From: a virus
Length of the DNA stretch: 44,008 nucleotides
Virus record (IMG/VR): IMGVR_UViG_3300042691_030650
Coordinates: 1 to 44,008 of that record
Direction: 5' to 3' (one strand)
Shown here: piece by piece, positions 11,752 through 19,835 of the stretch
Layout: each line of letters starts with the position of its first letter
Position numbering within the stretch: position 1 is the stretch's first letter
Notes under the pieces: model-generated
The model's input: the letters and a program-made list of their open reading frames with translations, nothing else
What the model was told of the DNA's origin: nothing
The model's database searches: none
Program-made: the position numbers and the translations under genes

Positions 11752-13175
11752 CAGATCACCTGTTGCCGGAGGTGAATGGTGCTCGTGTTGTGCGCCAGAT
11801 GCACGTAGAAAATTTCGGTCGCGCCATCCTTGTAGAGCACGTCGAACGCCGTGTCGCCGACCACCGCCGCCCCCTGCGGGTACAGCATCGTGCCCCACGG
11901 GAACAGCTCGGAGCGCACGAAGTCGAGCGCGAACCAGCGGCCCGTGGCGTCTTTCTGGATGTAGAGGATCCCGTTATGGAGCGCGTACTTGCTGCCGGTC
12001 GTGAAGGTTTCCGACGCGGGCGAGTACGTGACGGTCTGCCACGTGTTGCCGGCGATGTCGTAGCGGTGCACCGCGCCAGTGCCCGCGCCCTGGAGCGAGT
12101 AGATCCAGCGGCCGTTCACGATGGCCGACTCGCTGCTCCAGTCGGCTTCGGGTGCGCTGTGCACCCAATGCGCGCTCATGCCCGCGCCCGGAGCCGCCGC
12201 GCGCGCCGCACCCGGCGTCAGCGTGGACCACGTGTTGGCCGAGATCGAGTAGCGATACAGAGTGACCGCGTTGTTGCCGAGCAGGTAGAGGAAGTCGTCG
12301 TTCCCCTCGATCGCGTACTGCGAAGTGGCGTCCGGCGTCGTCGTCCACGCGGCGACCGTCAGCGAGTCGGCCGTGTTGGCGGTGATCGTGCGGATCTGGC
12401 CCGCGCCCGTGCCTGCCGTGATGCGCACCTGGCTGTTGACCCACTGCGACGCCGCCCACGTCTTGCCGGTCTGGACGAGCGTCGTGCTCGTGGCACTCGT
12501 CGCCGTGCCGGTCGCGAACGACTTGAACGCGCCGTCCACGATTGAGGGCGTAGCGACCAGCTTGGCGTCCGTGCCGAACGCCGCGGGCATGTTAGCGAGC
12601 GTCGTCCACGTGTTCGTGGCGTAATCGTACTTGCGGAACGACGCGGCGGCGACCGATCCGTTGACGCCGACGTACCACACGGGCGTCAGGAGGCGGTACA
12701 CGGTGGACGCGGTGAACGCCGACGCCTGCGTCGCGACGGTGATCGTGGCGTTGGTGGTCACGGTGTTGCTCACGATGTCGAGCACCGCGCCCGCGTTCGG
12801 CCCCGCAAGGATGTGGACGCGATAGCCGCGCAGGTCGCGCGCGAGCGTCTGGTTCGTGACGATGGTCGAGGTCGTGCCGCCCGTCGCGGTGAGCGACGCC
12901 GCCGCCGTCGTGGCGCCGGTGCTCCACGCGCCGGCCACCCCGCACGTGCCCGCGCCGACCGCGGCGGCAAGCCCGGCTGCGGGGAGCGTGACCCATCCGT
13001 CCTCGGCCGGATTGTACATGTACGATTCATTCTGCCCGCGCAAAAACAGCTGCTGCTGGCGGAAGTGACGCGAGGACGAGATGAACGATCCCGTCACGGT
13101 CGCGGCAGGCAGCGGGGCGCAGAACTCCCACCGCTTGAGGTCGAGGATCTTCCGGTTTCCGTTGGTCGTCGGCAT
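11751..13175 (-). CDS. Tail fibre/appendage protein with kelch-like repeats, 474 aa
   Basis: Repeated blades such as KYDYATNTWTTLANMPAAFG, YRYSISANTWSTLTPG and HRYDIAGNTWQTVTYSP fit a kelch-type beta-propeller. Between them is an inserted T/A-rich beta domain with TGKTWAASQWVNSQVRITAG and RDLRGYRVHILAGPNAG. Likely a virion surface protein contacting the host; kelch propellers bind glycans or proteins. Start ATG 13175 lacks a strong ribosome site but follows the upstream gene by 11 bp. Confidence 0.72.
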   Translation of the reverse strand: MPTTNGNRKILDLKRWEFCAPLPAATVTGSFISSSRHFRQQQLFLRGQNESYMYNPAEDGWVTLPAAGLAAAVGAGTCGVAGAWSTGATTAAASLTATGGTTSTIVTNQTLARDLRGYRVHILAGPNAGAVLDIVSNTVTTNATITVATQASAFTASTVYRLLTPVWYVGVNGSVAAASFRKYDYATNTWTTLANMPAAFGTDAKLVATPSIVDGAFKSFATGTATSATSTTLVQTGKTWAASQWVNSQVRITAGTGAGQIRTITANTADSLTVAAWTTTPDATSQYAIEGNDDFLYLLGNNAVTLYRYSISANTWSTLTPGAARAAAPGAGMSAHWVHSAPEADWSSESAIVNGRWIYSLQGAGTGAVHRYDIAGNTWQTVTYSPASETFTTGSKYALHNGILYIQKDATGRWFALDFVRSELFPWGTMLYPQGAAVVGDTAFDVLYKDGATEIFYVHLAHNTSTIHLRQQVI

Positions 13176-13186
13176 GGGGGTCTCGG

Positions 13187-13660
13187 TTAGGTGACGGAAA
13201 TGTTGCGGCGCAGAGTGTCCGCGCCCATTCTCATGAGCGTCGGGATGTAGTCGTTCGTCGCGAGGCCGCCCTGCTGCGACTGGTTCGTCAGCGTCGAGAC
13301 GGTCGTGATCGTGCCGCTCGAAATCGCGGTCGAGGCGAGCGTCACGTTAAGGTTCGCCGCCGTGGGCTGCCGCACTTCCATGATCGGCCAGCCCTGCGCC
13401 GAGGGAATCGCCATACCGACGGTGCGCGTCAGCGATTGCACCGCGAATCGCAACGCCTCGATCGCTTCCATCAGCTCGCCCGCGCCCGTGACGGGCAACG
13501 GGTTGTCGAGTCCGACGTCCGTCGCCACGCGCGCGTCATTGGGGCCGCTTGTCGTGGCGAGGGCTACGGTCTGGATTTGTGCGGTCTCCCCGGAGTACTG
13601 CACTTCGCGCGTCGCGACGCGCTCGCCAGTGCCGGGAGTGATTGTGACGTTATCGGCCAT
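13187..13660 (-). CDS. Phage structural protein, 157 aa
   Basis: Reads as MADNVTITPGTGERVATREV, then DVGLDNPLPVTGAGELMEAIEALRFAVQSLTRTVG and a T/S-rich C-terminus (NLNVTLASTAISSGTITTVSTL). This looks like a virion accessory protein with a central coiled coil. GGAG lies before ATG 13660. Between two fibre-type genes; probably a fibre connector. No named family. Confidence 0.65.
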   Translation of the reverse strand: MADNVTITPGTGERVATREVQYSGETAQIQTVALATTSGPNDARVATDVGLDNPLPVTGAGELMEAIEALRFAVQSLTRTVGMAIPSAQGWPIMEVRQPTAANLNVTLASTAISSGTITTVSTLTNQSQQGGLATNDYIPTLMRMGADTLRRNISVT

Positions 13661-13672
13661 AGTGGTCTCCGA

Positions 13673-15715
13673 TCAGGTGACGCGGTGGCGGATTGCGACC
13701 ACCACCGAGGTAAGGGCAGTGAGATTCGGCACGGGGTCGGTGAGCGACACCGTCGCTACGGCCCCGTTGGTGCTGGACTCGATGTAGTCGGCATCCCCAC
13801 TGGCCAGCGCCGCGTGCAACGTCGCCGCGCCGACAGCACTCCAGTTGGTGTTGCTGATGGTGGCGTCGGGGGTGAGGGTGGCGACGCCCACGCCTTCCAT
13901 CGCACCCTGCCAGCCGCCGTTGTTGGCGCTCAAGTTGGTGCGCAGCGCCGACAGTTGCGGGCGGTAGCCGTCGCGAATCCAGGTGTACGCGGCGGTGATG
14001 GTGGCACCAGCGACCGGGCTATCACCCCACTGCGAACACAGCGCATCCATCGCCAGCGCCGTGTCCGCGGAACGCGTCCCAGGAGTGCCGCCCACCAGCG
14101 AGCGGTACCACGTCGCCGCGTTGCGCGTTTCATCGACGAACTGCGGCGTGTCCGTCCGCTCGGTGTACGTGGGGATCGTGCCGGTCCACAGTAAGCCATC
14201 GCCACCTGCGCCGGTTGTGTGGCCGTTCCCGTTCACGCCGCCGTTCACGATGTTGAACACCGTGTTGTCGGTGACGTTGGCGGCAGCGACGATGTCCTTG
14301 ATGTTTTGCGCGGCGGTCTGCGGTGCGCGGTTGATGACCTTGCCTAGTCCCGGCGCGGTACCGATCACGAGATTGTGGCGAATGGCACCCACGATGTTGG
14401 GATACCCAGGGCGCGAAGTATCTTCGCCGTACTCGATCAGCGCCGCTTCGCCGCCAGCCGAGTAGTACGTGCAATGCTCAATCAACGGCAATGCAGGCAC
14501 GGTGTTGAGCGCCGCACTACCACGGAGATGCACCAGCTTGCCGTAGCTACCGCTGCCGCCACCGCTCCGCGTCGTCACGACGTTGCGGATCGTGCCTTGC
14601 ACACCGGCATCGCTGCGATCGATGAAAATCAAGTCGCCGGTGTCGCTGTTGCCAGAAAGCACCGCATCAAACACCAGTCCGTCTAGTGTCGTCGAGCCAG
14701 ACAAACTGGTGAAATTGATGCCGTGGAGGTTGTCGCCGTTCGGGCAGTTCGCGACGTACAGCCCCCGCGTGATGCTGGACGGAAGGCCGAAGGGGTTGCC
14801 AAGATTGCCTGCTGTCGCTTCGTCGCGCAGCCACGCGCAGTCGATCATGTTCGCGGCGATGCGGCTGCCCGACCCAGCAAGCCACCGCCCCCCGCAGCGC
14901 GTGAGCGTCGGCGCATTCCCGCCGGAGTCCGGCGTGATGAAGAAGAATCGCCCCGTGCGGACCATGATGTCTTCAAAGACGCGTGTGCCGGTTGGGTTGG
15001 CAACGGATACGTCAATCAACAGCGAGCCTACTGAGGTGTCGTTGGGGTTCTTCGGACTGAGCACGCTAATACGACGCATCGTCACATTTGCTGCGGCTCC
15101 CCCGCCAGTCGCCACACGGAACGACACTGAGCCGCACGACTCGAACACGGTATCTTGCACGGATATCGGCAGCCCCGTCGAGAGGGTCGGAAGGGCAGCC
15201 AGCGAGGCCGTACCGAGGTCGAAAAAGCGCGCGAACGAAGTATTGATTCGACGCGTATCCGCTCCAGTGATAAACCGGAATCCCGCCGCGCCCGCGCCGT
15301 TGCGAATCTGTGCGCGGTTGGTGCCGATGCCGGTGCCCTGTACAACGAGCAAGCAGTTACTTTGGAAGTTCCCGTCGCTCAGGGTCCACGTCAGCGCCGC
15401 CGTGGTGTTCGCGCTTTCGACGAACGCCCCCGCGCCGACCACCTCCCACTGCGCGTTCCCTTGCAACAGGTCGGCGTGCGTGCGAACGGCACCGTTCACA
15501 ATCAGTCGCCCGGTGCCTGCCGTGCCCGCCGTGCGAATCGCTGGAGTCGTCGGCGCCGCCGCATCCCCAATGTCCCACGTCACACCGGGTGGTACCATCA
15601 GCGTGTGCCCGTTGGCAATCGTGACCTGATCGCCGAGGCCGGGAATCCCGTTCGGCGTGAAATGCGTGGCCACGTTGACGGCGGCGCTCGTGACGGCGGT
15701 GGTGTAGGCGGGCAT
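13673..15715 (-). CDS. Large beta-helix-type tail fibre/spike protein, 680 aa
   Basis: N-terminus HFTPNGIPGLGDQVTIANGHTLMVPPG is a common opening of secreted or phage beta-helix proteins. The body has many short V/I/N/G turns (NVTMRRISVLSP, GLYVANCPNGDNLHGINFTS, GTIRNVVTTRSGG, AIRHNLVIGTAPG) as in parallel beta-helices. The C-terminus ends in a beta-sandwich-like TLTDP.PNLTALTSVVVAIRHRVT. Likely receptor binding or glycan depolymerisation; no catalytic residues could be assigned. The start overlaps a TAA as TAATG. Confidence 0.75.
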   Translation of the reverse strand: MPAYTTAVTSAAVNVATHFTPNGIPGLGDQVTIANGHTLMVPPGVTWDIGDAAAPTTPAIRTAGTAGTGRLIVNGAVRTHADLLQGNAQWEVVGAGAFVESANTTAALTWTLSDGNFQSNCLLVVQGTGIGTNRAQIRNGAGAAGFRFITGADTRRINTSFARFFDLGTASLAALPTLSTGLPISVQDTVFESCGSVSFRVATGGGAAANVTMRRISVLSPKNPNDTSVGSLLIDVSVANPTGTRVFEDIMVRTGRFFFITPDSGGNAPTLTRCGGRWLAGSGSRIAANMIDCAWLRDEATAGNLGNPFGLPSSITRGLYVANCPNGDNLHGINFTSLSGSTTLDGLVFDAVLSGNSDTGDLIFIDRSDAGVQGTIRNVVTTRSGGGSGSYGKLVHLRGSAALNTVPALPLIEHCTYYSAGGEAALIEYGEDTSRPGYPNIVGAIRHNLVIGTAPGLGKVINRAPQTAAQNIKDIVAAANVTDNTVFNIVNGGVNGNGHTTGAGGDGLLWTGTIPTYTERTDTPQFVDETRNAATWYRSLVGGTPGTRSADTALAMDALCSQWGDSPVAGATITAAYTWIRDGYRPQLSALRTNLSANNGGWQGAMEGVGVATLTPDATISNTNWSAVGAATLHAALASGDADYIESSTNGAVATVSLTDPVPNLTALTSVVVAIRHRVT

Positions 15716-15771
15716 TAGCGTGCCTCAGCAACGCGAAGCGACGCTGTGTCCGTGGCCGACGCCGCCGTCAT
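15715..15771 (-). CDS. Possible coupling micro-ORF, 18 aa
   Basis: MTAASATDTASLRVAEAR. Its ATG overlaps the upstream stop (TGATG) and its TAA overlaps the next ATG (TAATG). Both junctions are the kinds used between genuine genes here, so ribosomes ending the 15771-16181 gene would translate it and arrive at the 680-aa fibre start. It may be a pure coupling device rather than a functional peptide. Confidence 0.35.
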   Translation of the reverse strand: MTAASATDTASLRVAEAR

Positions 15772-16181
15772 CACGCGAACGTCACCGTCAACGCGCCCGC
15801 CGCAAACGATGGCGCGGCGTCGCCGTTGTTGATGATGCGCGAGGCCGTCAGCGCACCATGCACCAGCAGGTTGCCGGCCGTCGATGCGTCGAACAGTCCG
15901 AAGTGCGTCACGGTGCCCCAGTTCGCCGTCGGCGCCGCGAACGTAATCGCGCTGGCGTTCGACGTGACGCCGTCGGTCGACGAGCCCGCGGTCCAGTTGG
16001 CGTCGAGCGGCGCGACGCTTACGCGCGCGTAGCTCCCGCCCGACACTTCGGTGCCGCCACCGGCGTCCGACGGGGCGGAGGTGAACAAGGCGACCCAGAG
16101 GCCGGTCGGCTTCGTGAAACTGCCCGTGCGGAAGATGTGCTTTCGCAGCTCACCTTCGAGGTAATCCGACATCGCGGACAT
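15771..16181 (-). CDS. Phage tail fibre-associated protein, 136 aa
   Basis: MSAMSDYLEGELRKHIFRTG, then SFTKPTGLWVALFTSAPSDAGGGTEVSGGSYAR and ITFAAPTANWGTVTHFGLFDAS form a very recognisable small phage structural family usually annotated as tail fibre or virion protein. Either ATG 16181 or the internal ATG 16172 could start. It lies right after the lysis cassette, in the fibre block. Confidence 0.8.
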   Translation of the reverse strand: MSAMSDYLEGELRKHIFRTGSFTKPTGLWVALFTSAPSDAGGGTEVSGGSYARVSVAPLDANWTAGSSTDGVTSNASAITFAAPTANWGTVTHFGLFDASTAGNLLVHGALTASRIINNGDAAPSFAAGALTVTFA

Positions 16182-16182
16182 A

Positions 16183-16275
16183 TCAGGTCTCCAGAGTCAG
16201 GGTCACGCCGCAGCGCGCGGCACCAGCCGAAAGCAGGGGAGGTACAGCAGGAGTCGCCACGAGTGCCGCTTTCAT
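16183..16275 (-). CDS. Micro-protein, 30 aa
   Basis: MKAALVATPAVPPLLSAGAA, then RCGVTLTLET. The start overlaps the preceding stop (ATGA) and the stop lies one base before the next ATG. No family. The cysteine is preceded by arginine, so it does not make a lipoprotein signal and should not be called an outer-membrane spanin. Confidence 0.45.
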   Translation of the reverse strand: MKAALVATPAVPPLLSAGAARCGVTLTLET

Positions 16276-16865
16276 CGCGCCGCCCGCCATTGGATCATGT
16301 TGGCGGCCACCGAGACGGCACACGCACTGCGCTCGACCGTCCGCCACCGAGACCGCGCGGCCAGCGCGGCCAGCGCCGCGTCACGGCTGCGCGTGATGCC
16401 GGCCGTGATGACCGCCTGTGCGGCGAGCGCCGCCGAGTCGGCCGCGGTGCGCTGCGTCTGCGCGGCGATGACGGCCCGCTGCGCGGCCTGCGCGCTGTCA
16501 CACGCGGTGACCGTCGCGTCGAGCGTGGCGCGGCAGCTGCGGACGGCGGTGACCAGCGCGGGGCTGTCGGTCGGGATCGGCGCCGCCGTGACGGCCTTCG
16601 CGGCCGCCTTGGCCCGCAGCCACACTGTATCGCGCCGCGCCGCCTCGACGGTCAGCGAGTCGATGAGTCGCGCCTGCACGCGGCTGTACGTCAGCGCTTG
16701 CGCCATCAGCCGGTCGCCTTCGCGCAGCACGGCCATGCGCTCGGCCGCACGGATCGACCGCACCGTCAGGGTGCCGGCCAGCCAGAGGGCCACCGCGAGC
16801 GCGAGCGCGATCACCAGACCCCACAGCCACGGTGGTGTGCCGCGGTACCAGCGCTGCGGCCTCAT
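16272..16865 (-). CDS. Membrane-anchored coiled-coil protein, possible i-spanin (Rz-like), 197 aa
   Basis: Residues 12-36 form one N-terminal membrane segment (PPWLWGLVIALALAVALWLA). An Ala-rich, charged helical ectodomain follows with likely coiled coil (AAERMAVLREGDRLMAQALT and onward). Topology and position after the endolysin match an inner-membrane spanin, which joins the outer membrane at lysis of Gram-negative hosts. No lipoprotein partner was found, so this is tentative. ATGA overlaps at both ends. Confidence 0.55.
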   Translation of the reverse strand: MRPQRWYRGTPPWLWGLVIALALAVALWLAGTLTVRSIRAAERMAVLREGDRLMAQALTYSRVQARLIDSLTVEAARRDTVWLRAKAAAKAVTAAPIPTDSPALVTAVRSCRATLDATVTACDSAQAAQRAVIAAQTQRTAADSAALAAQAVITAGITRSRDAALAALAARSRWRTVERSACAVSVAANMIQWRAAR

Positions 16866-16951
16866 AGCATCAGCCCCAGGCACACGCCGACCAGCACACA
16901 GAGCACGCCAATGGCGAAGCCCTCGGCGGTCTCCTTCGCGCGCGCCATCAT
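16862..16951 (-). CDS. Single-pass membrane micro-protein, 29 aa
   Basis: MMARAKETAEGFAIGVLCVL, then VGVCLGLML: a short basic start followed by one membrane helix that runs to the end. ATGA overlaps on both sides place it firmly between endolysin and spanin-like gene. It could be a holin partner, antiholin or pinholin; too short to classify. Confidence 0.55.
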   Translation of the reverse strand: MMARAKETAEGFAIGVLCVLVGVCLGLML

Positions 16952-17460
16952 GCGGCGTCCACCTCTCGCCACACGGCGGCCATGCCGCCGGTGCGGAGCA
17001 GGTCGGCCGCGCGCACGGACGGGGACCGCCGCGCCGGCGCCCCCCATTGCACGTGCGGCCGGTCAAGGAATCGTTCGTCGGCGCTGGACCAGTCCCCGTT
17101 CCAGTCCGCGCCCCACACGAGGCCGTGCCGCCGCGCCGACGTGCCGAGCACGTGCCAGAAATCGGGGGGCGCGTCCCACAGGCGCCGCGCGCAGATGATG
17201 TCGACCGCGAGCCCGTAGCCGTGCCACGTGTCGAGCGCGGTGCGCGAGTGCGTCACGACGCCGCGGCCGTCGTCGTAGTCGCGGCCGAAGCCGAACAGGA
17301 AGGCTTGCCGCGCGTCGGTGCGCAGTGTCTCGAACACGCGCGGCAGGTAGCCCCACGCCGTGAGGTCGGCGCAGACGCGGCCCACGGCCTCACGGAACCG
17401 CGGCGCGAGCGTCTGGAGCGACGACTCCACCGGCACCTCGGCCGGAGGGCGCGGGAGCAC
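16948..17460 (-). CDS. Endolysin, M15-family peptidase (VanY/L-Ala-D-Glu type)
   Basis: 170 residues. Motifs ETLRTDARQ (45-52), WHGYGLAVDII (79-89, zinc ligands H80 and D87) and RPHVQWG (134-140, ligand H136) define the LAS/M15 metallopeptidases used as phage endolysins. It cuts peptide crosslinks of peptidoglycan. No signal peptide, so release depends on the holin encoded just upstream. Start is GTG 17460, one base after the holin stop. Confidence 0.9.
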   Translation of the reverse strand: MLPRPPAEVPVESSLQTLAPRFREAVGRVCADLTAWGYLPRVFETLRTDARQAFLFGFGRDYDDGRGVVTHSRTALDTWHGYGLAVDIICARRLWDAPPDFWHVLGTSARRHGLVWGADWNGDWSSADERFLDRPHVQWGAPARRSPSVRAADLLRTGGMAAVWREVDAA

Positions 17461-17461
17461 G

Positions 17462-17701
17462 TCAGGCGCCCTCGACCGGCGGTGTCTGTGCCGGCTTCTT
17501 GAGCGGCGAGTACCCGAGCGCGGCGAGCGCGTACGTGGTCGCCTTCGCGATGGTCACGGCCTTGGCGGTCAGCGCGTCGCTCACGCCGAGATCGTGCAGC
17601 ATCGTGATGAACTGCGCATCGAACAGCAGCAGCGCGAGGCCGCTGAGGACGGCCGCCGCCGTTGTTTTGCGGCTAGTGAGCACGGTCACCAGAGCAGACA
17701 C
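17462..17701 (-). CDS. Putative holin, 79 aa
   Basis: Hydrophobic segment about residues 15-28 (AAAVLSGLALLLF), a second weaker one at 50-63, and a basic-proline tail (LKKPAQTPP). A small membrane protein directly upstream of the endolysin is the usual holin arrangement. GTG 17701 is favoured because GGGAGG lies five bases before it. A GTG two codons earlier (17707) overlaps the upstream stop but sits on the ribosome site. Confidence 0.65.
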   Translation of the reverse strand: MSALVTVLTSRKTTAAAVLSGLALLLFDAQFITMLHDLGVSDALTAKAVTIAKATTYALAALGYSPLKKPAQTPPVEGA

Positions 17702-17703
17702 GA

Positions 17704-17919
17704 TCACCTCCCGGGAACAGGTTGACGCACGTCGCGGCGCATCTCACGCACTTCGGTGGAGAGGTCGGCGATACGCTGCTCGATCGCGTCGAGCCGCTGG
17801 ATCTGCCGGCCGAACAGGACGGCGCCCGTCACCAGCGCGATCACGAGCCCGACACTCACATAGGAGTTCTGGCCGAGGGACGTGCGGAGCTCGCCGGTCG
17901 AAGTGCCCATGCGGTGCAT
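17704..17919 (-). CDS. Membrane protein with coiled-coil tail, lysis cassette, 71 aa
   Basis: Residues 20-37 are a membrane helix (YVSVGLVIALVTGAVLFG). Residues 40-62 form a charged coiled coil (IQRLDAIEQRIADLSTEVREMRR). Topology is like small proteins encoded beside holins (haemolysin XhlA-like or antiholin types). ATG 17919 or 17910 possible; neither has a clear ribosome site. First gene of the lysis cassette. Confidence 0.6.
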   Translation of the reverse strand: MHRMGTSTGELRTSLGQNSYVSVGLVIALVTGAVLFGRQIQRLDAIEQRIADLSTEVREMRRDVRQPVPGR

Positions 17920-17961
17920 GATGGGGCGCGGCTCGCGCGTGTCCTATTGGGAAGCGAGCCA

Positions 17962-17985
17962 AGCGGGGGCCATCGCGGCCCCGCT
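17962..17985 (-). terminator. Candidate terminator/attenuator hairpin before the lysis cassette
   Basis: AGCGGGG (17962-17968) pairs with CCCCGCT (17979-17985), with an inner GCC/GGC extension and a bulge. On the minus strand it follows directly on the stop of the 17984-18310 gene, and the downstream sequence is only moderately T-rich. It may reduce read-through into the lysis genes. Confidence 0.4.
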
Positions 17986-18310
17986 ACGGCGGCGACAACA
18001 GCGCCGCGAGGCGCGCGGGGGCGTTGGCCTCGCTCACGAGTCCAGCCCACACGAGCACGGACACGATGAGCACCGCGCCGCCTTGCGTCCTGGGATCATC
18101 GACGCGGACGCCCGCCGCATCCGTCACCTCGGACAGCGACTCGCGCATGATGGCGAGGTCGTCGCGCACGTCTTCGTCGGGGTGCTCTCGCTCGGCCCGG
18201 CGGATCGCGCGCTGCTCCTCGAGCGTGAGTCGCCAGCGAAAGTCGAGGCGGGAGATGATCGGGTCGGGCGGCACCGCGATCACGAGACCCTGCAGGACGC
18301 GGGCTGGCAT
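17984..18310 (-). CDS. Small phage protein following tail genes, 108 aa
   Basis: PIISRLDFRWRLTLEEQRAIRRAEREHPDEDVRDDLAIMRESLSEVTDAAGVRVDDPRTQGGA, then a hydrophobic C-terminus (VLIVSVLVWAGLVSEANAPARLAALL). I recognise the pattern (FRWR.T..E..AI, a D/E-rich helix, VD...T..G...L...GLL) from proteins near fibre genes in other phages; role unknown. TAATG overlap with the upstream gene. Confidence 0.65.
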   Translation of the reverse strand: MPARVLQGLVIAVPPDPIISRLDFRWRLTLEEQRAIRRAEREHPDEDVRDDLAIMRESLSEVTDAAGVRVDDPRTQGGAVLIVSVLVWAGLVSEANAPARLAALLSPP

Positions 18311-19056
18311 TACCAGACCTCGTCGAGCTGCGCGTCCGTGAGCGTGCCGGGCGCGAGGTGCAGCGACAGCAGCGTGAGGGGCGCGGGGTTCTGCGTGAGG
18401 CCACGGCGACCAATGCGCACGCGCGTGCCGGCCGCGAACGCAGCAGGGAGGGCGAGCGCGCCAGACGTCGCACTCGTGAAGGCGCCGCCGTTGATGCTCT
18501 GGCGCAATGTGAGCCCCGCCGCGCTCCAGAGCCACCGGAGCCGCACCAGCTGCCCCGCGGTGGGCTGTCCTGCCGCGAGGGTCGCGCTCACGCTCGTGCT
18601 GCCGTTGTGGTAGGTGATCCGGTAGAAGCCCGACGCGGTGCCCGTCGTGTCGATGAACAGCCGCACGCCCGTTGTCGGATCGTCGCCCGAGATCGCGAGC
18701 AGGGTGCCGCCAGCGGTCCCGATGCGCGCCCCGCGTTCGACGAACAGGATCTCGCCGGACAGCTCCTGCGGGAGCCAGCCGACGGCCGCATTCCCGCGGA
18801 CCACGTCGTCAACCCCGAGGTTCACGGCGAGCTGGCTATTCGCGCTCTCGTACGCGGGCAGCGTCGCGGGCGCGGTGTACGTGCCGCCGACGGCATTGAC
18901 GCCAGCGAGCGTCGACGTGCCACGGGACCAGCTGTACCGATGCCCCGAGCGCGCCACGAACAGCCCCGACGACGGCTCGAATACGGCGCCGTCGCGGAAG
19001 TCGAGCACCTCGAGGCAGCGCGAGCGCGGGGCGAGCGCCTTGGTGGATTCACGCAT
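18310..19056 (-). CDS. Tail-tip protein with jelly-roll-like domain, 248 aa
   Basis: LEVLDFRDGAVFEPSSGLFV, then alternating strands through VRLFIDTTGTASGFYRITYHNGSTSV and LRQSINGGAF. The end is LLSLHLAPGTLTDAQLDEVW, similar to LamG/concanavalin-like domains whose last strand describes a carbohydrate-binding jelly roll. Likely a virion surface protein attached to the hub. TGATG coupling upstream, TAATG downstream. Confidence 0.65.
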   Translation of the reverse strand: MRESTKALAPRSRCLEVLDFRDGAVFEPSSGLFVARSGHRYSWSRGTSTLAGVNAVGGTYTAPATLPAYESANSQLAVNLGVDDVVRGNAAVGWLPQELSGEILFVERGARIGTAGGTLLAISGDDPTTGVRLFIDTTGTASGFYRITYHNGSTSVSATLAAGQPTAGQLVRLRWLWSAAGLTLRQSINGGAFTSATSGALALPAAFAAGTRVRIGRRGLTQNPAPLTLLSLHLAPGTLTDAQLDEVW

Positions 19057-19835
19057 CAGAGACGGTACCGAGTGGAAGGAACCAGCAAGCCCGTGCCGGA
19101 GGAGAGGTGGAGCGAGGGAGCGACACTTCCGAGTGCGTCGGCCGGGTCGATCACCGGCAGATCGCCGACCACGCTCGAGACGCGGGTGCGTGTGGACGCG
19201 GTCACGTGCCACACGTCGCCCGTGTCGAGATCGCCCGCGAGATGCTCACCGGTGGCGAGCGCCTGCGTGATGACGCACGTAATTGCGCCGGCGCCGTTCG
19301 CGGGCGTGTACGTGATGGTGAGCGGGCTCGTGCCGCCCCACGCGAGCAGCCAGCCGCCGGAGGGCAGTGAGCCGGTGCCGATCGGGGTGCGGCCGGTGCC
19401 GAGCAGCACCGGCGGATCAGCGGGCCAGTCCTCCGACCCGCCGTCGACCGCAAGCCACACCACGTCGCAGAGCAGTGTCGGGATGGTCAGGCCCGCCGCG
19501 CCAGGGATCTCGGACCACGTGATGCTTTCGGCCACACTCCGCGTGTGCACCCCCGGCCGGTCCGCCGTGCGGATGGAGCGGATGGCGCCACCGAGCGCGG
19601 CCTCCACGGTGGCGATGGCGGCGGGCCGATCGGCGAGCGTCGCGCACGGCACCCGCAGCGTCAGGGCGCCGCGCCGGGCCTCTGGCGCCTGCAGGGCGCC
19701 CACGACGGGCGCGAGGCGCCCCGGCACACCCAAGACGCTGCGCTGCCCGCGCGGGGCCGTGAGGAAGCCGCTCAGGCGCACAGGGCGGGCCCCGGCGATT
19801 GCCGTCACGGGTTGGTTGTCGATCCACACACTCAC
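19056..19835 (-). CDS. Distal-tail-like protein, 259 aa
   Basis: GTG start overlapping the hub gene's stop (GTGA). The C-terminus (GDLDTGDVWHVTAST ... SSVVGDLPVIDPADALGSVAPSLHLSSGTGLLVPSTRYRL) has the GDLPVIDPAD and SSGTG style seen at the end of siphovirus distal tail (Dit) proteins. The N-terminus (VSVWIDNQPVTAIAGARPVRLSGFL) is a short beta domain. Probably part of the baseplate ring at the tail end. Confidence 0.65.
   Translation of the reverse strand: MSVWIDNQPVTAIAGARPVRLSGFLTAPRGQRSVLGVPGRLAPVVGALQAPEARRGALTLRVPCATLADRPAAIATVEAALGGAIRSIRTADRPGVHTRSVAESITWSEIPGAAGLTIPTLLCDVVWLAVDGGSEDWPADPPVLLGTGRTPIGTGSLPSGGWLLAWGGTSPLTITYTPANGAGAITCVITQALATGEHLAGDLDTGDVWHVTASTRTRVSSVVGDLPVIDPADALGSVAPSLHLSSGTGLLVPSTRYRL

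Noticed and set aside
10533-12545. 670-codon open frame on the plus strand opposite the repeat protein and kelch protein
   Set aside because: It is the mirror of repeated GC-rich codons on the minus strand, has no ribosome site and no family, and crosses several real gene boundaries.
16183-16275. 30-aa gene as outer-membrane spanin (Rz1-like lipoprotein)
   Set aside because: The residue before the only cysteine is arginine, which cannot be processed by signal peptidase II.
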